Shown here piece by piece: positions 18,425-26,254 of a stretch of 64,000 nucleotides of DNA. This DNA comes from VYFG01 sp965248685. GTDB taxonomy: Bacteria; Pseudomonadota; Gammaproteobacteria; Arenicellales; Poriferihabitantaceae. The stretch is from the NCBI GenBank assembly GCA_965248685.1, contig CBDFKC010000002.1, positions 434,001 through 498,000 on the forward strand, written 5' to 3'. The translations under genes and the position numbers were made by a program. Positions within the stretch are counted from its first letter, which is position 1. Each line of letters opens with the position of its first letter. Under the pieces are notes generated by a model. That model did no database searches and was not told the DNA's origin. It saw only the letters and a list, made by a program, of their open reading frames with translations.

Positions 18425-19375
18425 TTACCGGTGCGGAATTTTAGGTTTTCTAAACGCATTGCGCTTGCGACGTTCCATTTCGCGTTTAAGGATATACAGA
18501 TTGCTGGCGACAAGCAATACAACTCCAGCTATGGTTAATGGTGAAGGAATTTCTTTCCAGATAATAAATCCAAAGATTGCACCCCAAACGATATAAAAGT
18601 ATTCGAATGGTGATACCGCACTGAACTCGGCCACCATATATGCCTTAACCAGGCAATAGAAACCACCCGCAGAGATAAATCCGAGGGCAACCATCAGCCA
18701 CTGATCGAAATCAGTCGGGTGGTTCCATCGCCGAAGCAAAAAAGCGATGGAAGCCGGCGCTGTTTCATTACTCTTGAACAAAACGAGAACGGTCACGCTG
18801 CAAACAATGCTCCAAAAAAGAAACATTGCCAACGAGTAAAAGGAGGCTGTGAGCGCAGTATCCCGTGGATCGATGTAACGAGTGGATATTGTCGATATTG
18901 CATAGGTAAATGCCGCAGCCAGAGCGAGTACTACAGACAGATTATTAAAGTGCCCCTTGGGTCCAACTACCAGGGTAATCGCGAAAAATCCGATGAGAAC
19001 CGCGACCCAGCGACGCCACCCTACCTGTTCCTTAAACAGGATCGCTGACATTGCGGTAACCATTATTGGAGCGGAAAATGTAATGGTGGCGGCATCGGCC
19101 AGAGGCAACCCAGTTAACGCCATATAATAAGCGAGATAGGAAAAGAAACCACAGGTACCCTTGAACATGACCGGCCACAATTTGTGTATTTTAAATGTGG
19201 ATCGATCAGCGACAACGAATATCACGGTTACCATGATAATCAGGGCAGTTATACTCCGGGTAAAGACGATTTGTAGTACCGAGTATTGATCACTGATAGA
19301 TTTTATAATGACATCCTGGATCGAAAATAAAAACAATCCGATGCTCACCATGTATATTCCAGCGATGGAATCCAT
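18425..19375 (-). CDS. EamA/DMT family transporter (drug/metabolite exporter)
   Basis: About 316 residues with ten hydrophobic segments in two EamA repeats. I place the start at 19375 (MDSIAGIYMVSIGLFLFS), because the 30 codons further upstream lack membrane character. GFFSYLAYYMALTGLPLADA in the first repeat and FYCLVKAYMVAEFSAVSPFEY in the second are typical positions. Proteins of this family export small metabolites by proton exchange; the substrate is unknown. The C-terminus is strongly basic (KREMERRKRNAFRK), as expected for a cytoplasmic tail. Confidence 0.85.
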   Translation of the reverse strand: MDSIAGIYMVSIGLFLFSIQDVIIKSISDQYSVLQIVFTRSITALIIMVTVIFVVADRSTFKIHKLWPVMFKGTCGFFSYLAYYMALTGLPLADAATITFSAPIMVTAMSAILFKEQVGWRRWVAVLIGFFAITLVVGPKGHFNNLSVVLALAAAFTYAISTISTRYIDPRDTALTASFYSLAMFLFWSIVCSVTVLVLFKSNETAPASIAFLLRRWNHPTDFDQWLMVALGFISAGGFYCLVKAYMVAEFSAVSPFEYFYIVWGAIFGFIIWKEIPSPLTIAGVVLLVASNLYILKREMERRKRNAFRKPKIPHR

Positions 19376-19654
19376 CCTAACCGCGCTGGCAACCGGATTC
19401 GCCCTGTTCGTCACAGTACTGTGTTGGAGACTAGCGACGTGGAACTGAAATTGGCGCAATACCACTTAGTCATTTGGTGATCCCAGGTAGCAGATGCAGC
19501 GAGAATACTCCTGATATCTTGACAATAACAAGAACTATTTTTTCGACATTTCGATCATCTGTGGAAGAGATTCCCAGCTCAGCATTGACTGTTGGCAAAT
19601 AAACTTAATATCCTCCCGCTATGACAGAAATATTTCTCCCTGAGGAACCAAGAA

Positions 19655-21451
19655 TTGGATAACAACGGCTTAATGTTCAACCTTGTCATTTACCTTTTCG
19701 CGGTGGTGCTTGCGGTTCCCATATTTGCCCGATTAGGTCTCGGGTCGGTATTGGGTTATCTGGTAGCGGGGGTAGTGATCGGGCCCTGGGTGTTGGGGTT
19801 AATAACCAACGTGGAAGACATCTTGCACTTCTCAGAATTTGGCGTCGTCCTGCTACTTTTTCTAATTGGTCTGGAGCTGGAGCCGCGAAAATTATGGAAT
19901 ATGCGTAAACCTATTTTAGGTGTGGGCGGATTACAAATGGTCTTGACCGCAGCGATACTGTGTGGAGTCGCGCTTGCATTCGGATTTCGCTGGCAAACCT
20001 CTGTGGTTGCTGGTCTGGGACTGGCGATTTCTTCGACCGCCATGGCATTACAAATCCTCGGTGAAAAAAGGTTGATTGATACACCTGCCGGTAATACCGG
20101 GTTTTCAATTTTGTTGTTTCAGGATATTGCAGTAATACCGATCATTGCGCTGATTCCATTGCTGGGATTCGAATTATTGAACGATACCACCAATACTGGA
20201 AACGTGTCGACACCGATCATCATCCTGGTATTGGTCGCTATATTTGTAGTCGGACACTTTTTACTGCATCATGTTATCCGGTATATTGCCTCGACAAATT
20301 TACGGGAAGTGTTTACCGCACTTTCATTGCTGCTGGTTTGCGGAATTGCATTGATCATGCACACCATCGGCGTTTCAATGGCATTGGGCGCTTTCGTCGC
20401 TGGCGTACTGATGGCTGACTCACCTTACCGGCATGCCCTTGAGTCGGATATTGAACCTTTTAAGGGGCTATTGCTGGGTCTCTTTTTTATTTCCGTCGGC
20501 ATGTCCATGAACTTTGGACTTCTATTTGAACATCCATTACAGATTCTGGCCATTACGCTGATTTTAATGATGGTTAAGATTTTGGTTTTATACGGCATTG
20601 GAAAATTTGCCGATATCCCCGATAGCCAACGCTGGTTTTTTCCATTTTTATTGTCCCAGGGAGGTGAGTTTGCCTTTGTACTGTTTGGATTTGCCGCTGC
20701 AGTGGGGGCGATGGAGCCACAGATTGCCGGAGAGCTGATTCTCGCAGTAGCTATATCCATGATCGCGACACCGTTGCTAATGGTGATTCATGAAAAGTTT
20801 ATTGAACCATTGTTTATAATTGATTCCGATCAGGAAATGGATTTGACTGACAAGCCAGGCAATACAGTAATCGTAATCGGATACGGACGATTTGGTCAGA
20901 TTATTGGACGACTGTTGATGCTAAACGGCATTGCACCTACCCTGATTGATCATAACCCCTCTCAGCTTGAGCGGGTAAAACGGTTTGGCTACAAAGTTTA
21001 TTATGGAGACGCCCTGCGTTTGGATGTATTGAGATCCGCTGGGGCCAATAGTGCTCGCATGATTGTGCTCGCTATGGATAATGTTGTCACAGTAAACCAA
21101 TCTGTAGAATTGATTCAGCAAAACTTCCCTGAAACTAAAATTATGGTGCGTGCCTTCGACCGCGGGCATGCAATGGAATTAATCGATAAGCAAGTTGCCG
21201 GCGTTACCAGGGAAACATTTTATTCAGCACTGGAAATGGGAAAGAGCGTATTGACTGAGCTTGGGATAAATCCTCACCTCGCAGCTCGTCGTGCCGAAAT
21301 GTTACGGCGAAGTGATATCGATACGTTGAAGCAGCAAGTTAAAGTTCGGCATGATGAAAATGCAATTATTTCGATTTCCAATAGTGCATTGGAGAATCTG
21401 GAACATACCCTGGCCTCCGATTTGAATGAGGAAGAATCTGAAACGCGCTAA
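19655..21451 (+). CDS. Monovalent cation:proton antiporter-2, KefC type
   Basis: A 598-residue potassium efflux antiporter. The membrane half (about 1-380) carries GLGSVLGYLVAGVVIGPW and LLLFLIGLELEP. The cytoplasmic part holds a Rossmann TrkA-N domain (VIVIGYGRFGQIIGRLL at about 409). The start is a TTG at 19655 with a GAGGA ribosome binding site 9 nt upstream; with this start the N-terminus lines up with E. coli KefC. No ancillary kefF/kefG quinone reductase is adjacent. Glutathione gating cannot be judged. It lies just before the 3' end of comM. Confidence 0.9.
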   Translation: MDNNGLMFNLVIYLFAVVLAVPIFARLGLGSVLGYLVAGVVIGPWVLGLITNVEDILHFSEFGVVLLLFLIGLELEPRKLWNMRKPILGVGGLQMVLTAAILCGVALAFGFRWQTSVVAGLGLAISSTAMALQILGEKRLIDTPAGNTGFSILLFQDIAVIPIIALIPLLGFELLNDTTNTGNVSTPIIILVLVAIFVVGHFLLHHVIRYIASTNLREVFTALSLLLVCGIALIMHTIGVSMALGAFVAGVLMADSPYRHALESDIEPFKGLLLGLFFISVGMSMNFGLLFEHPLQILAITLILMMVKILVLYGIGKFADIPDSQRWFFPFLLSQGGEFAFVLFGFAAAVGAMEPQIAGELILAVAISMIATPLLMVIHEKFIEPLFIIDSDQEMDLTDKPGNTVIVIGYGRFGQIIGRLLMLNGIAPTLIDHNPSQLERVKRFGYKVYYGDALRLDVLRSAGANSARMIVLAMDNVVTVNQSVELIQQNFPETKIMVRAFDRGHAMELIDKQVAGVTRETFYSALEMGKSVLTELGINPHLAARRAEMLRRSDIDTLKQQVKVRHDENAIISISNSALENLEHTLASDLNEEESETR

Positions 21452-21461
21452 TAAAGTTAGC

Positions 21462-21941
21462 TTAGCCAACGTGGTTTAAGGTTTCTCCTTTGTTGGGACA
21501 CCTGAGTTTTACCGCTAGCAGTAAATTATCTGTGGTAATTGAATCTGATTGATTCAAGTCGGCTATGGTACGTGCGAGTTTTAATATTCGGTGATAGCCC
21601 CGGATAGAAAGATCAAATTTAGTTGTGACTTGATCGAGTATTTCCTGTTGTCGCATAGTAATTACACAAACTTTCCTAAGCTCCGGTACGCTCAACTGGC
21701 TATTGGTCTTTCCCTGTCGGGTGAGTTGGATGGAATGAGCGTGTTTAACCCGTCGCCTGATAACTTTGCTTGATTCATTGCTGGCATTGGGACCCCGCAA
21801 TTCGGCGCGAGATACCGCATTGATCCCCAAATGGATATCTATTCGATCCAGTAATGGCCCGGATAGTTTAGACTGATAGCGATTTATTTGATCAGGTTGA
21901 CAGTTACAGCGATCAGGATTGCCAAGATATCCGCAGGGGCA
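21462..21941 (-). pseudogene. comM: comM, 3' part, separated by island insertion
   Basis: This frame continues the ComM/YifB protein from the zinc-finger-like CPCGYLGNPDRCNC through SGPLLDRIDIHL to the C-terminus. It has no start of its own and its 5' part lies 35.3 kb away at 57257-58296. ComM is a hexameric AAA+ helicase that drives branch migration of incoming DNA in natural transformation. The break falls within the codons for Asn-Pro-Cys-Pro-Cys-Gly, so the C-terminal magnesium-chelatase-like lid and the arginine-finger region are lost from the product. The CA core at 21940-21941 is shared by both junctions. Confidence 0.93.
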
Positions 21942-21961
21942 CCGTTGCGTTGCCTTGTTGT
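21940..21961. other. attL half-site (CA core plus inner arm)
   Basis: CA core at 21940-21941, spacer CC, then the arm GTTGCGTTGCCTTGTTGT at 21944-21961. The arm matches, inverted, the arm at the right end (16 of 18 positions). To the left is unaltered comM sequence encoding Cys-Pro-Cys-Gly. Large serine integrases exchange at a central 2-bp core flanked by such arms. Confidence 0.85.
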
Positions 21962-22756
21962 AAAGCTATAAAAAACAGTAGCTTACGAAAACCATCAGGA
22001 TATCCTAAAAAGATAGATTGCCTGTCAGCTCATATTAAAGCAAAAAGGCTTGATCTCGGATTAAAGCAGTCTGAGTTGGCTACTCAGCTAAAAGTTAGTG
22101 AAGCTACGGTCTCAAACTGGGAACTGAATAGAAAGAGAATTGCTCCGTTAATGTACAAACGGATATCTGTTTTTCTTGGGTTTTGTCCAGTTGAATTACC
22201 TTGTCATCTCCTGCCGAATAGGCTCAAAAATATCCTTTACTTTGACCTTGGTTGGACAACTACGAGGCTTGCAAGAACTCTTGGACACGCTCGAAGTACT
22301 ATTGAAAAGTACCAATCTGGAATCTTTAATCCATCAGTAAAAACTATTAGAAAACTGGAATCGATAGTCGGATATCCAATCATATTCCAAGGAAATGAAG
22401 TGAGAGATACCATTGGAAACTTGGAATTACCAGATTGTTTACCTTACAGAATCGGATCACATTTGTTGCAGAAAAGAATTAAGAATAGCCAGGCAGTCCG
22501 GGATGTTTCCGTTGTTCTAAGGATCACACCGGGAACTTATCGAATGTGGGAGCGAAACCAATGTACTCCAGAAACAAAGTATTTCCCACAAATTATGGCC
22601 TATCTCGGCTACTGCCCTATCCCCGATAAATTATCAGATAGCTCTAAATTTTACCTGACCAGAGTGTATTTGAATGGATATACAAAGACCCAGCAAGCAA
22701 AAATTGAAGGAACCAGCATGAGTAGTATAGCGAAACGTGAGCCAGAAATTAGTTAG
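21950..22756 (+). CDS. Multi-domain XRE helix-turn-helix protein at the left island end
   Basis: Up to 268 residues containing several XRE-type helix-turn-helix repeats. Repeat 1 (about 25-75) reads LGLKQSELATQLKVSEATVS and ends in FLGFCP. Repeat 2 (88-145) has WTTTRLARTLGHARSTIEKY. Repeat 3 (160-222) has VSVVLRITPGTYRMWE and ends in YLGYCP, and a partial fourth repeat closes the protein. The FLG[FY]CP endings mark a lineage of small XRE proteins usually found as single domains. The only visible start is a TTG inside the attL arm, with an AGGGG in host comM sequence. The gene's translation may therefore depend on the integrated state. Function unknown; a regulator of the element is plausible. 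Confidence 0.65.
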   Translation: MPCCKAIKNSSLRKPSGYPKKIDCLSAHIKAKRLDLGLKQSELATQLKVSEATVSNWELNRKRIAPLMYKRISVFLGFCPVELPCHLLPNRLKNILYFDLGWTTTRLARTLGHARSTIEKYQSGIFNPSVKTIRKLESIVGYPIIFQGNEVRDTIGNLELPDCLPYRIGSHLLQKRIKNSQAVRDVSVVLRITPGTYRMWERNQCTPETKYFPQIMAYLGYCPIPDKLSDSSKFYLTRVYLNGYTKTQQAKIEGTSMSSIAKREPEIS

Positions 22757-23223
22757 CTTCAGCCAAAGGAATTGCAGCCAATCTACGCCTAGAAAGTTGA
22801 AGTTGGACGTACCAAATCATCGATTTGGCTGAGAAGCTGACAGACACTGACCGTCTGAGTTTTTCCCTGAAGAGCCATTCAGGCGTAATACTTCTTAGGC
22901 AGCTTTCGTCTAACGAGAGACCGTCAAAATTTGACCAACCACCACTTTGTGCGTCCGGTGTACACATCGGACAGTCACCCGAGCTTAGCGATAATCGGCT
23001 TACATCACATTTTAAATATGCAATCATATTCCTTGCCGCACTGCTTGTGGAGGATGATTTTGTCACATGATCTAGTCGATTCGTTGCTCTAAGACCCATA
23101 TGTGGGAAATATCACATCTTTTATGGCTAAGTACTTTATAGTATTGGATATCATTCAGCAGAAACTTGGATAAACGCGGTAATTACATCGTTTCCCGCTT
23201 AATCAACATGACGGAGAAAAAGC
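22757..23223. other. 467-bp gap without a convincing gene
   Basis: Two overlapping open frames on opposite strands (minus 22749-23099 and plus 22801-23070) cover this stretch. Neither has a convincing start, ribosome binding site or recognisable family. No tRNA or repeat is seen. The stretch just before 23224 carries a GGAG ribosome binding site for the next gene. Confidence 0.5.
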
Positions 23224-23553
23224 ATGAAAGTAGTAATGGTTCCATTAAAACTGTCACTTACGGACAGCAATGTCCCGTGCGTGGACTTTGAGGAAACGAA
23301 ACGCCGTACTAAGAGAATGATTTCGTTTGATAAGGGATTTCCCGTTTCGGAGATATCTCTTTTCGATGACTTGGTAGATAACCTGGACTATACGGCACGA
23401 GATAAGCGTGACTTAAAACCGCTCATTGATAGCATGTTCTTCGCTGACGTTAAAGCAAATGCCAATCGTAGCGACTTGGAACGAGCGTCGACAGTCAGAG
23501 ACTTAGCGGGACGTATCTTCACAAAATACATCCAGACAAGAAATCGATGTTAA
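23224..23553 (+). CDS. Hypothetical protein upstream of an outer-membrane protein
   Basis: A 109-residue soluble protein preceded by a good ribosome binding site (GGAG, 7 nt before ATG). It overlaps the first possible start of the next gene by 7 bp, so the two form an operon. It has no signal peptide and many charged residues. No family is recognised. Together with the next gene it has a base composition closer to the host flanks than to the rest of the island. Confidence 0.65.
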   Translation: MKVVMVPLKLSLTDSNVPCVDFEETKRRTKRMISFDKGFPVSEISLFDDLVDNLDYTARDKRDLKPLIDSMFFADVKANANRSDLERASTVRDLAGRIFTKYIQTRNRC

Positions 23554-24785
23554 CCATGAGAAAACTAACTTATTTAGTCCTTTTCAGCCTTGTTTTCAGC
23601 AGTGGTCCGATATCGCACGCGGCAGATGATATAGATCCTACTAACTTCACCAACACCGGCGAGTTTGGTGCGCCAGATATAGATCAGAACACCGTAGAAT
23701 ACGTTTTTTGGAAGATGTTGTTGGTGTCTAGTGCCGAAAGCCTACTCGGGAATCAACCAGGTAACTGGCAACAGCGCAAGCTTGATTTAGCAATACAAAA
23801 GCTCGGAGAACTCGGTCTCATGGATAAGTTTCCAATGAGTGCGGGGACTTTACAAGCTGCCCTCGAGGGTCGGCCTCTTGTGGCACCGATTGCTGACGAG
23901 AAAACTGGTTTTGTTTTTACAGAGAAGACCAGATTAAGAGGCAAGCTTGAGGATTGGGCGAAAAGCTTGAGGAACGTGTCCGGCGCGACACTATCATATA
24001 CAGATGATAACAAAGAAGCCGAGCAGTCCCTATCTGGAACAGGTGCCCTGGTTTATCCGGTGTTGATAAGTGAATCCGAGAAAGGTGTTGCCCGGGACAC
24101 AACGTTGCTTCCCCACGTTTCCTGGAATTTTAAAAACGTGGCCAATGACGACGAGTCAAATGTGGAGGAGTTAAAATTTGGTCTCCCGGTTAACTGGGAC
24201 TTGCAGTTTAAATATAGACCCAAACTGCCGCAGAATACGTGGCTTATTTATGCCGATTTGTTCTATCTCACGGATTTTGACTTTGAGGGCAAAGTTGTTG
24301 GTCTGGAATTCAGCGCTGATCCTCACCTGCAATTTTCAACCATTCCGAATGGTATAGACCCAAAGCAATGCACGTCCGAACGCTGTCCTAGTTGGCTGGA
24401 AATCGGAAGTTATAGAGCTTTTTCTAAAAAGACTGAGACTGCGTATCATCTTAGCCTCATACCAAAGCTTCGATACAGTGAAGTACTCACACCGAGTCCG
24501 TTCATCAGTCGGGCGGACGGCGATACCGAACTAGCTGTTGGTGCGGATTTGGAGTTATCCATACGACCTTTCGCGGGCGGCACCGGCTGGGAGTTCAAGG
24601 GTGGCCATTCGTTTCGTTACGACTTCAAGGCCGATGGCGATGAGTACTCAGAATTGGACTCACTCAAAGCGTCGTACTGGTTGTCTAAAAATGTCGGTAT
24701 CTCCCTAGAATACGAGGATGGAAGGTCTCCCATTACCGATAAGGAAATCGATCACGTATTACTTGGACTTGAAGCGAAATATTGA
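23547..24785 (+). CDS. Secreted outer-membrane beta-barrel-like protein
   Basis: About 409-412 residues. From the ATG at 23556 it begins with a Sec signal peptide (MRKLTYLVLFSLVFSS, cleavage near SHA). The C-terminal 220 residues show the alternating aromatic/polar pattern of beta strands (LIYADLFYLTDFDFEG, WEFKGGHSFRYDFKADG) and the protein ends VLLGLEAKY, compatible with an outer-membrane barrel. The N-terminal 150 residues are helical and charged. I do not recognise a family. It forms an operon with the 109-residue protein upstream. Transport or adhesion at the outer membrane is possible but unsupported. Confidence 0.65.
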   Translation: MLTMRKLTYLVLFSLVFSSGPISHAADDIDPTNFTNTGEFGAPDIDQNTVEYVFWKMLLVSSAESLLGNQPGNWQQRKLDLAIQKLGELGLMDKFPMSAGTLQAALEGRPLVAPIADEKTGFVFTEKTRLRGKLEDWAKSLRNVSGATLSYTDDNKEAEQSLSGTGALVYPVLISESEKGVARDTTLLPHVSWNFKNVANDDESNVEELKFGLPVNWDLQFKYRPKLPQNTWLIYADLFYLTDFDFEGKVVGLEFSADPHLQFSTIPNGIDPKQCTSERCPSWLEIGSYRAFSKKTETAYHLSLIPKLRYSEVLTPSPFISRADGDTELAVGADLELSIRPFAGGTGWEFKGGHSFRYDFKADGDEYSELDSLKASYWLSKNVGISLEYEDGRSPITDKEIDHVLLGLEAKY

Positions 24786-25058
24786 ATTCTGTTGTTACCG
24801 GACAGCAAAGCTGGTCAGTTTTGGTTTGTGAATCCTGGCGATACTGGATGTCTCGTTATGCAGGGTGAACCGGTATGAATACTTTACTTTTAAATCGGTC
24901 GAAAAAATACTCATTTCTATCGTTGTACTAATATTCGGAATTGTAAGAATTCAAAAATGCAGTCATTCGATTTGATGTATTTGGCAGCTTGAAATTACGA
25001 ATTTGAAATTATTCCAAACCAATAGTATCCCCAAATATCTGATTAATAGGTTGAATCA

Positions 25059-25361
25059 ATGGTTTCACAAATACTAGCCGTACAGTTTTTTAAAGTGATG
25101 GCGTTATGTTCAGGAGTTTTTATAGTCTACTTAGGGTATCTTCTTCTTAAACTTGGTATAACCGGCAAGTTTGAATTTTCGATGAAATTGGATGGAGCAA
25201 AAGCGGACTTGCGTAGCGTTTCCCCCGGGTTGCTGTTCGTATTACTTGGTGTAATTCTTTGTGGAATTGCGGTTATTTCAAAGTATGAAGCAACAATCGA
25301 AAATGGAACTACTTCAATAAATTCTCAAATTCAAGAACTACCAAAACTACTAGAAAAATAG
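25059..25361 (+). CDS. Small membrane protein
   Basis: A 100-residue protein with two hydrophobic segments (about 10-32 and 57-74), then a polar tail. It lies 4 bp upstream of a periplasmic protein gene, so both form a small operon. No family is recognised. Confidence 0.6.
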   Translation: MVSQILAVQFFKVMALCSGVFIVYLGYLLLKLGITGKFEFSMKLDGAKADLRSVSPGLLFVLLGVILCGIAVISKYEATIENGTTSINSQIQELPKLLEK

Positions 25362-25365
25362 AACG

Positions 25366-25914
25366 ATGTTACGAGTTATTTTACTTTTTGTGCTTGGCTT
25401 TGGATCGCATGCATCACATGCGGACAATTCTCTTGAAATGGGCAGGAACTCATTTGATCAGGGTCGATATTCAGATGCAGTTAAACACTTTGAACGGGGC
25501 TTTGAAAAAACAGGCGATTTTTATTTTGCTCTATTCGCTGCGATTAGCTGTAGAAATGCAAATAATCCTGTCTGTGCAATGAGCAACCTCCTTAATGTCT
25601 CTACAAGTGTAGGAGTTAAATCACTAAATAAGGAGATGAGAATGTCATATGAGTCCGTCAGAACATGGCTAGAGAACCATCTCCTAATTGACAATAAGAC
25701 TGGAAAAACTACAATTTTATTTAGCCCTCCCCCCAGTGAAAACTCTGGATTTGACTTAGAACTGCTCGCTGAATTGAGGCAAGAAAGAAAGATCTTGCTA
25801 AAGCAGTATGAGAAAGTAAAGAAATTTCCGACTGAAGCTAATACTCCGTTTTCCCCAAAATCTGATTCTGATGATTATGAAAAAGCATATGATCTTATTA
25901 TGCAAATGCTCTAG
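25366..25914 (+). CDS. Secreted tetratricopeptide-like protein
   Basis: A 182-residue protein with a signal peptide (MLRVILLFVLGFGSHASHA) and one clear TPR-like helix pair (MGRNSFDQGRYSDAVKHFER). It probably acts in the periplasm as a scaffold. The C-terminal third is a charged helix (ELLAELRQERKILLKQYEKV) followed by a polar tail. With the small membrane protein upstream it may form an envelope-associated pair; the partner is unknown. Confidence 0.65.
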   Translation: MLRVILLFVLGFGSHASHADNSLEMGRNSFDQGRYSDAVKHFERGFEKTGDFYFALFAAISCRNANNPVCAMSNLLNVSTSVGVKSLNKEMRMSYESVRTWLENHLLIDNKTGKTTILFSPPPSENSGFDLELLAELRQERKILLKQYEKVKKFPTEANTPFSPKSDSDDYEKAYDLIMQML

Positions 25915-26254
25915 TTACTCATAGTAGCCTGGAGTTATGATTTCTGACGCCATTCACGTTTTGAACGAAAGACTGACCCGTTAAAAACCATGGAACTTCC
26001 GGTGCGAGACTAGGATTGTGCAACAATAGTGGATCAAATAAAGGTGCAAATATTTGCTCGAATTGAGTAAAATTTGAATGAAATTTAACAGCCCACTTTT
26101 TGTAGGCGAATTCTTCAACTAGCATAACCACCTCTAAAGTTTTCTTAACGGATTAACAATTAGCGCAAACTGACCGAAGTATTCTACGGTTAGTGTAAGA
26201 TCAAATCGAACCCAAATTTGACGGTATCAGATCGGGTATGAACATATATACACA
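25915..26254. other. 340-bp gap between convergent genes
   Basis: This gap lies between the TPR-like gene (plus) and the TrlF-like ATPase gene (minus). A 70-codon minus-strand frame at 25919-26131 has no recognisable family and no good ribosome binding site, so I do not call it. No strong hairpin is seen. Confidence 0.4.

Noticed and set aside
22749..23099. Two opposing open frames in the gap after the multi-XRE gene
   Set aside because: No ribosome binding site, no recognisable family and mutual overlap on opposite strands; not called as genes.
25919..26131. 70-codon minus-strand frame between the TPR-like and TrlF-like genes
   Set aside because: No family or ribosome binding site; likely chance in an intergenic stretch.
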